NCBI GenBank assembly: GCA_039707465.1
Contig: CM077648.1
Location: forward strand, 70,823,619 to 70,887,618
Direction of reading: 5' to 3'
DNA length: 64,000 bases
Origin: Rhabdophis nuchalis
Taxonomy: Eukaryota > Chordata > Lepidosauria > Squamata > Natricidae
Within the stretch, counting starts at the first letter, position 1, and the number at the start of each line of letters is the position of its first letter. The notes beneath the pieces are model-generated. The model did not search any database. It worked only from the letters and a program-made list of their open reading frames with translations, and was not told the origin of the DNA. This document shows positions 1 to 11,458 of the stretch, in pieces. The position numbers and the translations under genes were made by a program.

Positions 1-126
1 AGACTGATTTCTGTGATTGAAGACTGATACAGAGATGCTGTGACAGTTGTAACTTCAAGCATGGATCATGTCACTTTTTCCTAGGCTGTTCTATGAACTG
101 TTGCTAAATGGCATAAATAAAGGACT

Positions 127-405
127 ACCTAGGCAGTGCAATAGCTCAGTGGATAAGATTCTGAACTCTGTTGTGTGGTGCCTTGAAACTGGGCACCACA
201 CAAGAGAGAGCTCCCATTAAGAAGAGACTAGACAGTCACTTATCTGAGATTGTATAGGTTCTGCTTTGAGCTGGTGGCTGGACTAGGTCCCTTCCAACTC
301 TTGTATTCTATTGCTCACCAGCTCCTGCCAATCTAGCAATTTGAAAACATGCAAATGCAAGTAGATAAATAGATACCACTTCAACAGGAAAGGTTTACTG
401 TGTCC
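127..405 (+). mobile_element. tRNA-derived SINE (SINE-A), 5' half, interrupted
   Basis: The stretch around 132-150 carries a classical pol III A box (TAGCTCAGTGG) in a tRNA-like context. The middle part of the same SINE resumes at about 314 (ctcctgccaatctagcaa, then a 'gcaagtagataaatag' block). A CR1 tail sits between them, and the HAL1-like element A follows at 406. The SINE's 3' part reappears at 4206. Family assignment to a common squamate tRNA-SINE is from memory of its consensus; the A box is seen directly. Confidence 0.65.
166..313 (+). mobile_element. CR1 LINE 3'-end fragment inside SINE-A
   Basis: The block 'aagaagagactagacagtc ... ggctggactaggtcccttccaactc ... attctattg' is the typical 3' untranslated end of reptile and bird CR1 LINEs, including the terminal ATTCT-type repeat. 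It is a 5'-truncated, noncoding copy lying within SINE-A. A better preserved relative lies at 59703-59803. Confidence 0.7.
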
Positions 406-1785
406 GGGACTTGACTTCCGGCTTCCGACGGCGACAGACGCGTTTTCGGGCACGCCTGCCGCTTGCTTCTTTGGCTAGCCCGCCCCCCCTGGGGGGGCTC
501 AGAGAGTTTGAGTTAACTCTCTGCCGCACGAGCGGCTGTGGGGGGGCCCATATCGATGGCGATCGGCGAGGTGCTTTTTCCCGCTTTGCTCTAGGAGCTG
601 AAGAGGTGAAAGCCGGGGGGGGGGGATCCTCCTTGCCAACGCCAGCTGGAAAACGCAGAAATAAAGGAGACGGGCTGAAATGCCGGATTTGGAGGAGTAC
701 ACCGGGGACTTCCTTTCAAAAAAATGTGGACTGTGAGTTTTGGATTTATTATTCATTCAATCTTCTGCAGAAAGAAAAATAGAGGGGGGAGTTTAACTGT
801 AGAAACCCCCCCTTGAAAAAAGCGGCTGCTTAAAATGCTCTCCAGACGTAGGAGAGTGAGAATTAATACCATTCTATACCATCTAAAAGAAACTGTGTTT
901 CAACTAATGAATTGCAGCTAGCAACATTCTTTAACGAGGTATCTGAACCTCGTTAAAGAACGGAAACTTTTACTTTTTTCTCCTTTCCTGTGTTGAGGCA
1001 GCAAAATGGCGTTCTCTTTGTTTCTAGCGGAAAACTTTTACTGATTCATGACTACATTCCTCCAACTTGTTAAAAATCAAGGAAAAATTTATTTTTAAAG
1101 CCTTCTCAAGAAGCCCTTGGTGTCCTTCCCTATACGTGGACCTTTCTTTTTTTTATTACGGATTTACAGGACAATTAGCTCGCTGGACATTATAAAAAAC
1201 AAGATTAAAACATTGACTTAGTTTATTCCTGATATCTCGTATTTCACTGACTGCTTGCTCCTTGATGCCATTTTTATTGCAAAATCTTAAAACTACAAAT
1301 CACAAATGCCTCCAAAAAAGCCACCAGCTGCAAAGTCCTTTTCCACTCCATCTTCAGCCAGAGCTAGCCCGGTTTTACAGCAAGGAAAAATCACCACAAT
1401 GTTACAGAAAGAGGCGGCAGGAGAAGATATTCAAGAACCAATGCTCCATGATATAATGAACGAAATACAAGAAATGCAGAAAGACCTCATGAACGTAAGA
1501 ATAGAATTGCTGGAGACACAAAGAACTACAACAACTAACGAACAGAAGATTGGAGAGTTGAAGGAGGGGGCAGCCGAGATGAAAGGAGAGATAAAGGAAC
1601 TGCAAAAAGAAACTGCAGAATTTTCTGGACATATGTCTAAGTTTGAATTTGAAAGAATGTCTTTCTTCCTTAGGTTTCAGAATATCCCTGAGAAAGAGGG
1701 GGAAGATCTCAGAGATTTGATGAGTGAGATTTTAGCAGACTACATTAAAAAAAATAAAGAACACCTTTGGGGGGAAATAGATTTA

Positions 1786-3527
1786 ATTTTATTTATTTAT
1801 TTATAAAATTTATATAACCGCACCCTCTCCCCGAAGGGACCCGGGGCGGTGCACAGGAAGTTTAAAACAAACACAATACAAAATATAAATAATTAATATT
1901 GAATTAAATAGATTATCCCTGTGCTAAAATTTAAATAGTTAAAACATAATCCCTTAAAAACCCAATTAAAACAATTTATAATACAGACTGAAGGCTAGGT
2001 AAATAACTTAGGCCAAACCGGCCTGATGGAACAGGAGTGTCTTTAATTTCTGGCGGAAGGTGCGGAGGTCCGTGGTTGTTCTGAGGTCAGGGGGTAGGTC
2101 ATTCCAGAGGGTTGGGCCCACCACAGAGAAGGCCCTTCCCCTGGGCGTCGCCCGCTGGCATTGCCTAGTGGACGGCACCCGGAGAAGTCCCTCTCTGTGG
2201 GAGCGAATCGGCCGCAGGGATGTATGAGGTAGGATGCGGTCTCGCAGATAGCTTGGTCCCGTGCCATGGAGCGCTTTAAAGATGGTGATCAACACCTTGA
2301 AGCGCACCCGAAAGACCACAGGTAACCAGTGTAGCTCGCGCAGGAGCGGTGTTACATGGGAATATCTAGACGTTCCCAAGATCGCCCGCGCGGCCGCATT
2401 CTGGACCAGCTGCAGTCTTCGGGTGCACGCCAAGGGGAGCCCCATGTAGAGAGCATTACAGTAGTCCGGCCGGGATGTCACAAGTGCGTGAGTGACTGTG
2501 CGGAGGGCGTCCTGGTCCAATAAGGGACGCAACTGCTGCACCAGGCGTACCTGGTGGAAAGCCCCCCTGGCCACGGCTGTCACGTGATCTTGCATAGACA
2601 GCCGGGTATCCAGGAGGACACCTAGGTTGCGTGCCCGATCCATGGGGGCCAGATGTTCGCACCCAATGGCCAGTGATGGAATCAACTGGTTGAACCGGGG
2701 CGCCGGAAACCACAGCCACTCGGTCTTGGACGGGTTGAGTTTGAGTCTGTTGCTTCCCATCCAGATCCGTACGGCTTCCAGACATCGGGACATCACTTCA
2801 AGGGCATCGTTGGGGTGGTTTGGGGTAGAAAAATACAGCTGCGTATCATCAGCGTAGATGTGGCACTCTACCCAAAAACCACGGATGATCTCACCCAGCA
2901 GCTTCATGTATGTGTTGAACAGGAGCGGCGAGAGGACCGACCCCTGAGGCACCCCACAAGTGAGGGGTCTTGAGGCCGACCTCTGCCCTCCTGTCAACAC
3001 AAATTGCGATCGGCCGGAAAGGTAGGAGGAGAACCACAGTAAAACAGTGCCCCTCACCCCCAACCCCTCCAGCCGATGCAATAAGATACCATGGTCGATG
3101 GTATCGAAAGCCGCCGAGAGATCTAACAGGACCAGGATGGAGGAGCAACCCCCATCTCTGGCACTCCAGAGATCATCCACCAACGCGACCAATGCCGTCT
3201 CAGTGCTGTGCCTGGCCCGGAAGCCGGACTGGTGCGGGTCCAGATAATCAACTTCCTCCAGGTGACGGGGAAACTGTTGTGCCACCACACTCTCAACAAC
3301 CTTCGCTAGAAAATGAAGGTTGGAGACTGGACGATAGTTTTCCAACAGAGCTGGGTCCAGGGAAGGCTTCTTGAGGAGGGGTCTCACCATCGCCTCTTTA
3401 AGGGAGGCCGGCAAGAACCCCTTACTCAGAGAAGCGTTGACTAACTCCTGGAGCCAGCCTCGTGTCACCTCCCAGGATGCCAGTACAAGCCAGGAGAGAC
3501 ACGGGTCCAATAAACATGTGGTGGAAT
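1786..3527 (-). mobile_element. L2 LINE, copy a (5'-truncated)
   Basis: On the minus strand this reads the RT and C-terminal part of an L2-clade LINE followed by its 3'UTR. It ends with the conserved 'caccgccccgggtcccttcggggagagg' region (about 1813-1845) and an AT-rich (TAAA)-type tail at 1786-1805. It begins in the middle of ORF2 (TCLLDPC), so it is 5'-truncated. It is inserted into ORF1 of HAL1-like copy A. I see no clear target-site duplication, which is common for L2/CR1 insertions. Confidence 0.85.
2008..3510 (-). pseudogene. L2 ORF2 fragment: reverse transcriptase and C-terminal domain
   Basis: This is a 500-codon open stretch with an L2/CR1-superfamily reverse transcriptase. Motifs in order are [69 protein letters not shown] (catalytic YADD) and [11 protein letters not shown]. 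The L2-type tail follows ([51 protein letters not shown]). The apparent start codon is internal to the real protein. The N-terminal endonuclease is missing because of 5' truncation, so the copy is non-autonomous although unusually free of stops. Confidence 0.85.
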
Positions 3528-4205
3528 TATAGAATTAACTCAGCATATGCTAGAATAAATGAAGTACCCAGAGAGATTCATATTAAATTTTTAAGAAGGT
3601 CCACACGGGACGAGATACTGAGGGCGCAACGAGAGAGGCCTTTGAAGTATGAGCAAAAAGACATTTCCATATTGAAGCAGATTCCAAAAAAAAATTAGAG
3701 AAGCGAGAAGGAAATATTCCTTCTTGTCAAAAAAATTATATAAAAACGGAATTTGGTTCAAATGGTTAATGCCTGAAGGAATGTTGGTATTCTGGGATGG
3801 AGGTAGGATTAGAATTAAAACAACAGGGGAGGCGGAAGCCTTTCTCAAAAAACACTCCTCAATCCTGGGAGACGAAGAAGAAGGAACGGGAGGAGCCATG
3901 GCCCTGCCCACGGGGGGGAGGGAGGAAGAAGACATAATAGCAAAGAGACTCAGATCTCAAAACTTTAAATTACTGTAATTCCTGAAACGGATGTTAATGT
4001 AAAACTAAAGATTGAATGTACGAATTTTAAAATGTGATATATATATATATCTTACCACTATTTACTTAACAATATGCTGTATGAAGACCCGGATGTAACC
4101 ACCATTTCTGACATGGAAGCTCTAAAATATGTATTGTAAACCCTATATACCCTTTTCCCTCATTATAATTTGTAAAACTAATAAAATTATTTTGGCAAAA
4201 AAAAG

Positions 4206-4365
4206 AGGAAAGGTTTACTGTGTCCTGTATTTTCATGCTAGCCACATAATGGTGGAAATGTCTTTCAGGCAATGCAAGCTCCCTCAGCTGAGAATTGAAG
4301 ATCAGCACTGTCCCAGTAAGATGGTCACTATTGGACAGGAGAAAAGTTTAAACCTTTAAAAGATT
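4206..4365 (+). mobile_element. SINE-A, 3' part after HAL1-A
   Basis: Starting with the second copy of the 20-bp duplication, the sequence continues the SINE interrupted at 405 (tgctagccacataatgg ... gaaaagtttaaaccttta). Its end near 4365 is set by the ACCTTTA-like tail typical of this SINE. The match to the consensus is from memory and diverged. Confidence 0.5.
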
Positions 4366-4477
4366 ACCTGCATTTTATTTTGTATATATAAGAAACAAAC
4401 CTCATTATTTGTTTGTTTTATTTATTTAAAATGAGTGACGGCACAGTGGTTAGAGTGCAGTACTGCAGGCTATTTCT

Positions 4478-5909
4478 TTTTAATTGTAAAAGGTTTTATT
4501 GGTTTTTACAAATTTTATAATAGGAAAAGGGTCTGTAGGATATAGGTAAGATATTGTGGGGACATCCATGTCGGAGGTGTTGGTCGCCTCCGAGGCTTCA
4601 CATAAAAAGCATATAAAACATACATTTTCTTTTCAAGCTAAGTGGAGAGATACATATATACGTCATATCACGAATTGAATGCAATCAATCATTTGTTTCC
4701 ATAGACATCCGTTTAAAAGTTATACTATATAAAGGAAAGTCATTTTTGTGATCTGAGTCTTTTAGCTATTGTGTCCTCTTCTCCCTTCCCGTCAGTGGGC
4801 GGAGCCATGGCCCCTCCCGTTCCCCCATTTTCGTCCTCCAGGATTGAGGAGTGTTTTTTAAGAAAGGCTTCTGCCTCTTCAATTGTTTTAATTCTTACTC
4901 TACCCCCCTCCCAGAACACTAACATTCCTTCAGGCATCAACCACTTGAACCACACCCCCTTTTTATATAATTTTTTGGATAAGAAGGAATATTTCCTTCT
5001 TATCTCTCGAATCTTCTTCGGGATCTGTTTCAGAATGGCAATTTCTTTCTGCTGGTATATCATAGGACCATCTCTCTGTGCTCTCAGGATCTCATCCCTT
5101 GTCGACCTTCTTACAAATTTAATATGTATCTCTCTGGGTACCTCATTTATTCTGGCATATGCTGAGTTAATTCTACAAATCATATCAATGTCCCCCCAGA
5201 TATATTCTTTACTCTTTTTGATATAATCTGCTAAAATCGTGCTCATTAAATCTTTCAAATTTTCAGAGTCTAATTCAGGAACATTTTGAAACCTTAAAAA
5301 GTAAGACATTCTTTCAAAATCAATTCTAGACATATGACCAGTAAGATCTACTATTTCTTTTTGAGAATTCCTTATCTCCCCCCTTATCTCAGCTGCCCCC
5401 CCTCCAGTCCATCAATTTTTTGCTTATTTTCCATTAGTGTTTTCTGTGTCTCTAAAAGTTCCAATCTTGAGCTGACCATATCTTTCCGAATTTCTCTTAT
5501 TTCTTTCATTATGTTTTGAAGAGTTTCCTCTATTGTTGATTGCTGAGTAGTATCCCCCACTGTTTCTTTTTGTAACATTGAGGTAATCTTGGGCTGTTGT
5601 GGCTGCTTTTTTGAAGCCATAATGAAAAAGTTAAGTTCTTGTCACTAATATGGTGTCTGATGGAGGAGCAATCCGTGATGTGAGAGAGAGGCAAAAGTCA
5701 GTTTCCAAATTCAAAGTACAGCTTGCATAAAATCCAGAGAGAAAACAATTGTCCAATCAAATCATATAACAAAAAGAAGAGGGCACACTTGGGAGAAGAA
5801 CCTAAGAATAATTTGTGTTAATTTCTATGTAAAACTTCTTTGTTCTCAGCAAAAACTTTTTTCTTTGTGATGTGCTGACACTCCTTCATTTCTATAGGAC
5901 TGGAAATTT
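4478..5909 (-). mobile_element. HAL1-like ORF1-only L1 element, copy B (5'-truncated)
   Basis: The direct repeat tactgcaggctatttct at 4461-4477 and 5910-5926 marks the borders. On the minus strand the element has only about 290 bp of 5'UTR, ORF1, and a 3'UTR ending in 'gtaaaaaccaataaaacc' and an A/T-rich tail. It is shorter than copies A, C and D because its 5' end is truncated. No ORF2 is present between ORF1 and the tail. Confidence 0.85.
4740..5620 (-). pseudogene. L1-type ORF1 of HAL1-like copy B, frameshifted
   Basis: The reading frame starts at ATG 5620 (MASKKQPQQPKITSMLQKE), runs through the coiled coil to 5384, then shifts frame. It continues from 5333 (MSRIDFERMSYFLRFQNVPE) to the stop at 4740, with the RRM-like region, REIHIKFVRRSTRDEIL and the C-terminal WFKWLMPEGMLVFWEGGRVRIK block. 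The two halves line up with the intact ORF1 at 25932-26780. One small indel near 5334-5384 accounts for the break. Confidence 0.85.
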
Positions 5910-5995
5910 TACTGCAGGCTATTTCTGCTGACTGCTGGCTGCCTGCAATTCAGCAGTTCAAATCTAAGTGCTATTGCTAAAAGGCTTATAAATGC

Positions 5996-6139
5996 TGTTT
6001 GTCCTAAGAAACACAAAATAGGGAGTTTTTCAACAATAAAACCCAAAAGACTGTTTGCTTAAATGATTTATGATTGCCAATCTCACAATATTGACTCTGG
6101 TGGTGTGTAAACTTAATCCCCTGACTATGATGTGTAACA
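5996..6139. other. No recognisable feature
   Basis: This is AT-rich sequence between SINE-B and the next LINE remnant. I see no gene, RNA or repeat signature. Confidence 0.4.
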
Positions 6140-6913
6140 TTAAAACAATAATAATAACAAAAATAAACTTCAAGATGGTGGTGCGCTTAGGTGCTGCGGC
6201 TTTGAGCTCCTGGTATTACAGTAGAGTTAGGCAAAAACTAGTCTATACCCGCAGGGAGTTATTAAGTTATTATTAAAGATTGGATCTTCTAGTCGACTCG
6301 ATATTACCAGTGACTTCCAGCAGTCTCATAATATACCGAGTGACATAGTAAAACTGCCAGGCTCTCCATGGATCGTTGTTTGGCCTAGGAGGCAGCGAAG
6401 ATTGCCGAAGCAGAAGCGGGGATGCAGAGCAGGTTTGCTAGTTCGATTACGGAAGCAGCCTCACAGACCAGCATTACCAAGCATTTCCTAACCAGCTCTA
6501 GATCCTTTGTCCACAAAACTGATGAACTAGAGCTATGGATGGCAGCGAATAAGCTCATTCGTGACTGCTGTGTGATGATCATCACAGAGACCTGGCTTCA
6601 TCCACTTGCATCAGAAGCGTCTGTGGAACTAACTAACCGCACCACACACCGCTTTGACAGAAACAACAACTCTGGTAAAAGCAAAGGTGGAGGACTGTGT
6701 ATTTACACACATAATAACTGGTGTACTAACAGTAGAGTTGCTTATACACACTGTTCTGCAGACGTGGAATTCTCAACTGTCATTTGTCGGCCATTTTATT
6801 TACCTAGAGTGATTTCTGTTATAGATATCACTGCTGTCTATATTCCACCTGATGCAAATGTTAGCACAACGCTCAAACCAATTTCATTGTAATTTTATTA
6901 CAATGACAATAAA

Positions 6914-6916
<3 letters not shown>
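6140..6916 (+). mobile_element. LINE remnant of the fish-type L2/Rex1 group, internally deleted
   Basis: The element has a 5' region, an endonuclease fragment and a 3' end reading 'caatttcattg...ttacaatgacaataaatatt' that runs into an (ATT)n tail. Such a 'ATGACAATAAA' end followed by a short repeat is typical of L2/Rex1-like LINEs of fishes, amphibians and lizards. The whole reverse transcriptase is missing, so the copy carries a large internal deletion. The exact clade is uncertain. Confidence 0.6.
6422..6892 (+). pseudogene. LINE apurinic-type endonuclease fragment
   Basis: The translated stretch contains KTDELELWMAANKLIRDCCV, MIITETWLHPL, GKSKGGGLCIYTHNNWCTN and ICRPFYLPR...DITAVYIPPDAN. 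These are hallmarks of the N-terminal endonuclease of CR1-superfamily LINEs, including the catalytic 'ITETWL' glutamate. The frame is cut off before the GDFNH motif by the internal deletion. ATG 6422 is probably not the original start. Confidence 0.65.
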
Positions 6917-6986
<70 letters not shown>

Positions 6987-6987
6987 T
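6917..6987 (+). repeat. (ATT)n microsatellite
   Basis: About 70 bp of uninterrupted ATT triplets directly continue the 3' tail of the LINE remnant. They probably arose by expansion of the LINE's terminal repeat. Confidence 0.95.
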
Positions 6988-7111
6988 ACTTTATTCATAA
7001 AATATGAAACTCAGCCAACTGAAATTACAAATACTATTGACTGGTGCTAATTGTTGATGCAGTTTGCTGCCAGTATCCTAGGTATCAACCAAGTATCTTC
7101 GTAGAATATAA

Positions 7112-7234
<123 letters not shown>

Positions 7235-7810
7235 CCCAATTATTGGGATTTATTTATTCCCTATTTATTCCCTATTCCTTCAAATTGGTAGAAATATATC
7301 AACATTTTTTTATTCCTGTACAAAGTGCAATCCATTTGGTTCAGGATGTTCAGGTTTAAGTCCCCATGTCTTATCAAGATTGTTCAGCAAGCAAACTATT
7401 GAGGCATGCATCATATCCCTAATTGATGTTATGGTGATTACTTTCAAATGTTAAAATAAGAAGAAAAAAATTCTTGCATTTCCTCTTTCCTATTTTCCTT
7501 GCTTCAGCTACTTCAATCTCAAAGGTTGCAGATAGTACATAAAACATAAATATAACAATAACATAGTCTAGTATAATAATGCACCTGATAGACTAGAAAA
7601 TTAACTATTCTGAAGCAATGACTGAATATAATCAAATTCCAAAATATGAAGAGTAAAGAAGATAATATTTTTCATACAATTTTATTCAAAAGGCTGAAAA
7701 ATACAAAAGAAAAAAAAGCAAAGACAAAAACACCAGACAAAATCATTAAAAATGTGAACTGACAAGTAAGGAAAATGATCTTGACCAAGATATACTATAT
7801 AACATCTATT
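7235..7810. other. Unassigned AT-rich sequence
   Basis: I see no coding signal, RNA gene or clear repeat here. A short A-rich stretch at 7700-7760 may be an old LINE fragment, but nothing diagnostic is visible. Confidence 0.4.
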
Positions 7811-8030
7811 ACCAAAGCCAGTTTGGTTTAATGATTAAGGCATCAGACTAGAAAGCAAGAGATTATGAGTTTTAGTCCTGCCTTAGACATAAAAGCAGAT
7901 GGGTAACTTTGAACCAGTTACTTGGTATCTTAGCCCAACTCACATGGTTGTTGTTATGGGGGAAATAAGAAGAAAAAGGAATATTAGGTATGTTTTCCAC
8001 TTTGAGTTATTTATAAAAATAATAAGGGAG
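7811..8030 (+). mobile_element. Squamate tRNA-derived SINE with BovB-like 3' tail (Sauria type)
   Basis: The tRNA-like head has an A-box region (tttaatgattaaggc) and a decayed B box (gagttttagtcc). A body follows (ccttagacataaaagcag, aaccagttacttggtatctt, agcccaactcacatgg). The 3' end, 'ggaatattaggtatgttttccactttgagttatttataaaaataataaggg', matches the tail this SINE group shares with BovB LINEs. It supports a squamate origin for the window. The family name is from memory. Confidence 0.7.
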
Positions 8031-8349
8031 CAAAAAAGAAAATCTAAAGAACAACAAAAACTTAGTAAGGCAGAAATCATACTGTAAGTCAATAAGCAGG
8101 ATATATGTGGAACATAGATGCCTCCCCAATTCACAAGAGTAAAGAAGAGGAGGACAATCAGACTTACAATATTCTATTGTTATAACAACTTTCTATAAAA
8201 GTAGTTTTAGTTTTCCTATGATTCCTGGCCTACCTTAATTGATGGGGACTGACATAGATCCAGCCCTACTAGGTAGCCATTGAGGAAGTCATAAGAGTAG
8301 GATCTTGGAACCAAAAAAAGAAAAAGAAAAGAAAAAAGATTTGATAAAA
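8031..8349. other. Unassigned sequence between SINE and L1 remnant
   Basis: This is A-rich sequence that may contain more of the downstream L1, but no motif could be read with confidence. Confidence 0.35.
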
Positions 8350-10590
8350 CATAGACTTAATTCGACACAGGAAAAAACGGCTCAGAAAATTAAAATAGCT
8401 AAGGATATTTTTTTTTAATGCAAATAAGTCGGGGAGATGGCTAGCTTACAAGTTAAAAAACAGAAAAGGAGAAGAGAATAATACATCAATTACAAGATGA
8501 GAATGGAAATATACAACACCGGAGAGAAGATAAAAAATATATAATACATTTTTTGGGGGAAATCTATACAGTGAAGAAAACACACCACAAGAAAACATTG
8601 AACAATACTTAGATAAAATGAACAATAAAAGAGAAATGTTAAATGGAAAAATAACTATGGAACTATCAGAGATGGTGAAGAGACAAAATAATAAAACCCT
8701 GGGTCCAGATGGACTCCCTGCAGAACTTTATAAGACTATACAGGAACGAATAGAAGCTGAATCTGTACAATAAAGCACTTGCAGAGGCCAAATTATCAAA
8801 AAAAATGGACTGAAGCATAAATTATACCAAAGGAAGATTCAGACCACCAACAGATAAAGAATTACAAACCTATTTCATTATTACATACAGAATACAAAAT
8901 ATTTACATACATAATTTCGGAAGGGCAAAAAAAATACTAAATGAAATTATTCACTGAGACCAAAATGGATTTCTACCAAAAAGACAAGTGAAAAATAATA
9001 TGAGAATAATTACAAATGCACCAGAATATTATGAAGCACATCCCTTCATTGATTTTTTTGGATGCCCAAAGGCCTTTGACAACTTGAATTGGGAGTTCAT
9101 TAGTACACAATTTAAAAACATGCAATTCAGAGAGAAATTTGTGAAGATGGTGGAAACATTCGATTCAAACAGCAAAAGTACTAATAAATGGAGTTGCCAC
9201 AGAAAAATTTAATATTTTGAAAAGTGTAAGACAAGGATGCCCCCTATCACCCCTATTATTCATTTTAACTTTAGAGGTACTATTATTGGAAATCAGACAG
9301 GAACAAGAAATAAAATGACTAAAAATTTAAAAAGAAAAATATAAAGTCCAAGTGTTTGCGGAGAATCTAGTATTTATCCTAGAAGAACCATTAGAAAGAG
9401 AGTCTAAATTAATACAAAAATAGAAGAATTTGGCAAAGTAGCAGAACTTAAAGTTAACAAGAGCAAAACAAAGATAATAACAAAAAATCTTACTAAAAAA
9501 CAAGAAACAGAGTTGGAGGAATGAAGATAACAAAAAAGTTGAAATATTTAGGAATTTGGCTAACAGGAAAATGTTCAACGATCAAAGAAGATAACTATAA
9601 TAAGACTATAACAAATTTAAAAAGATTTGGAAAATTGGAAAGAACTGCAACTTCCACTTATAGGAAGAATAGTCAAAATGAATGTATTGCTGAAACTTCT
9701 GTTTTTATTCCAAGTACTACCAATAAATCTAGGGATTTTTTTTTTACAGACCTAAATAAATTACCAACACAATTCATTTGGCTACAGGAGAAACCACGTA
9801 TCAAATTAAAATTATTACAGGACAATAGAGAGCTTTGGGCTCCCAGATGGGGAGCTTTATTACCAGGCAGCCGCTCTCACTTGGATAAAAGATTGGATAA
9901 ATCTAAAGAATAAAAGAATTTTAACAATAGGAGGACACAACCTACAATTAGGCTGGCATGCTTTCATTTGGGATGGGAAAAACAAAATACACAGTAACTT
10001 TCAAAGATACCAAATTAGAAATGCTCTATTATAAACACGGCCAAAAAAAATAAAAAAAATCATTACAACAAAATACCAATTTGATTATGGACTATGGAAG
10101 CATTAATCTACCCAAATGTATTAGATATAAACAAAACAGTAAGATATGAAGATGTATTGGACAATCAGGAGAAATTATAAATGAAACAAGAACTAAAAAA
10201 ATCAGGGAATAGACTGACTGTTGGCCATATATGCAGATTCAGACGAGATACAAGATGGATGTAAAACTATATGGATTTTATAAAGAACCACAAGAATTAG
10301 ACAAAAGTTTACAAGGAACAGAAGAAAAAATGATTAGAAAAATATACAATTATCTATTGCGATTTAAAATGGAAGAAGTAGTAAGGGAACCTGGGCAGCA
10401 AATGTTGTCTACAACGTAGAATTAGAGAAATGGGAAAAGCTCTGGGGGGAAAACCTACAAAGTAACAATGGCAACAACATATAAAGAAAACTTATACAAA
10501 ATGTTCTACAGATGACATCTACCACCAGCAAGAATAACAAAAATGTTCCTGAACTGTTCACCAGATTGTTGGAAATGTAGCCAGGCCCAT
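8350..10590 (+). pseudogene. Decayed L1 LINE ORF2 (reverse transcriptase region)
   Basis: Fragments of L1 ORF2 can be read across frames. They are the pre-RT linker with LGPDGLPAELYKT (about 8700), DFFGCPKAFDNLNWEFI (9050, the FD of RT motif A), RQGCPLSPLLFILTLEVLLLEIR (9230, motif B), LKYLGIWLTGKCSTIKEDNYNK (9540) and a C-terminal DCWKCSQAHG cysteine motif (10560). Many stops and frameshifts mark it as ancient. It ends abruptly at about 10590 without a poly(A) tail, so the 3' end is lost. The order of motifs matches the intact-order L1 at 28025-33652. Confidence 0.75.
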
Positions 10591-11458
10591 GGATGTGCGC
10601 TGATGTACGCTGAGGTTTATGGCTGGTGAGGCACTGACACAGTGGTGTCAGACTTGTGGACTTCAACTCACAGAATTCCACAGTCAGGCATGCTCAGTTC
10701 CGATTTGAAGAGATAGCATTTGTTTTTCTCCTTTGAGAAAGAAGTTTCCTTCTTTCTTTTTCTTCTCCTTTCCCCTCCATCTTCCCTCCCTCCCCCTCAA
10801 ACACACACACACATTGGATTGGACTATCTCTCCTACCCCCTTCCCTCTCTCACTCACTCTCTCAAACACACACACACACACACACGTTGGATTGAATATC
10901 TTTTCCAGTGGCTTGAAAGCAGCTCCTCTGCCATCCCCTCCCCCATTCCCCTGCTGCTTTCCCCAAACACTTCCACCATTGTAAATGCAGCCTGCTGTCT
11001 GGATGGGAAATGCCTGAAACGCAATAAAGCCCACCCACTTGCCTCCTGCTGGCAGGCTGGGGTGAGAGAAGAGGCAAAGAAGCTGGAGGGGAGCCAATCC
11101 ACCAGCGAGGAGACCACAGGAGGAGGCAGGAAGCCAGGCAAAGAGCCATGCTGTAGCACACACAGTTTCCCCCAGCCCCGGAAGGATCCACTATGTAAAA
11201 GGCCAGCCCAGCTTCACTGATTACAGGTTTGAAAAGGCAATGTGGCTCTGCCTGCAATCAAACTACACTTGGGGAGGGAGAGCACAAGTGAGTCAGGGTC
11301 CTTCTCTCCAGCCTTTGCCCAAAGCCCTGCACGGCACCAGGAGGATGAAGATTGAATTCCTCCCACTCCCTCCGACCCACACATACCTTTTCCAGCTGTT
11401 TCAGAGAGGACTTTAACTCTGCTCTTGCCTCGGGTCCTCTGAAGAAGCTGCACCCAAA
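10591..11458. other. Unassigned GC-moderate region with (CA)n tracts
   Basis: Short CA-repeat tracts lie at about 10798-10816 and 10866-10885. The rest has several overlapping chance reading frames on both strands with CA-repeat-derived residues, none of which resembles a known protein. The piece 'gacttcaactcacagaattcc' near 10660 resembles a common MITE end, but only one end is present. Confidence 0.4.

Larger units (their letters stand above)
1306..3978 (+). pseudogene. L1-type ORF1 of HAL1-like copy A, broken
   Basis: ORF1 starts at ATG 1306 (MPPKKPPAAKS). It has an N-terminal coiled-coil region rich in E, L and K, then the RRM-like start (ERMSFFLRFQNIPE). After residue ~160 the frame runs into the L2 inserted at about 1786. 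The frame resumes at about 3528 with RINSAYARINEVPREIHIKF and reaches the C-terminal domain (IWFKWLMPEGMLVFW ... EAFLKKHSS), ending at 3978. A further frameshift lies near an A-run at about 3690. ORF1p is an RNA-binding chaperone of L1 RNPs. This copy cannot give a functional product because of the insertion and the frameshift. Confidence 0.85.
406..4205 (+). mobile_element. HAL1-like ORF1-only L1 element, copy A (full length, split by L2-a)
   Basis: A perfect 20-bp target-site duplication (aggaaaggtttactgtgtcc) lies at 386-405 and again at 4206-4225. It fixes both ends and shows that the copy is complete at its 5' end. The element has a GC-rich 5'UTR of about 900 bp, a single L1-type ORF1, a short 3'UTR and an A-rich tail (aataaaattattttggcaaaaaaaag). 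No endonuclease or reverse transcriptase sequence is present. The L2 at 1786-3527 is a later insertion. Without it the element is about 2.06 kb, matching copies C and D. Its target was SINE-A. It was presumably mobilised in trans by L1 proteins. Confidence 0.85.
4432..5995 (+). mobile_element. tRNA-derived SINE (SINE-B) split by HAL1-like copy B
   Basis: The left part at 4432-4477 reads 'ggcacagtggttagagtgc', a tRNA-like A-box region. The right part at 5910-5995 includes 'cagcagttcaaatct', which fits a pol III B box (GTTCAAATC). The two halves join across the HAL1-like element at 4478-5909, which is flanked by a 17-bp duplication of SINE sequence. It resembles a common squamate SINE beginning 'gtggcgcagtggttag'. 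Confidence 0.6.

Noticed and set aside
127..165. A genuine tRNA gene
   Set aside because: Only the A-box half is present, no cloverleaf can be formed, and the sequence continues as a SINE.
2043..3374. Additional frames opposite or out of phase with the L2-a ORF
   Set aside because: They are shadows of the RT reading frame, and similar shadows recur in every L2 copy.
10684..11257. Overlapping frames of 80-166 codons on both strands
   Set aside because: Frames overlap in nearly all phases and include CA-repeat translation; none resembles a known protein.
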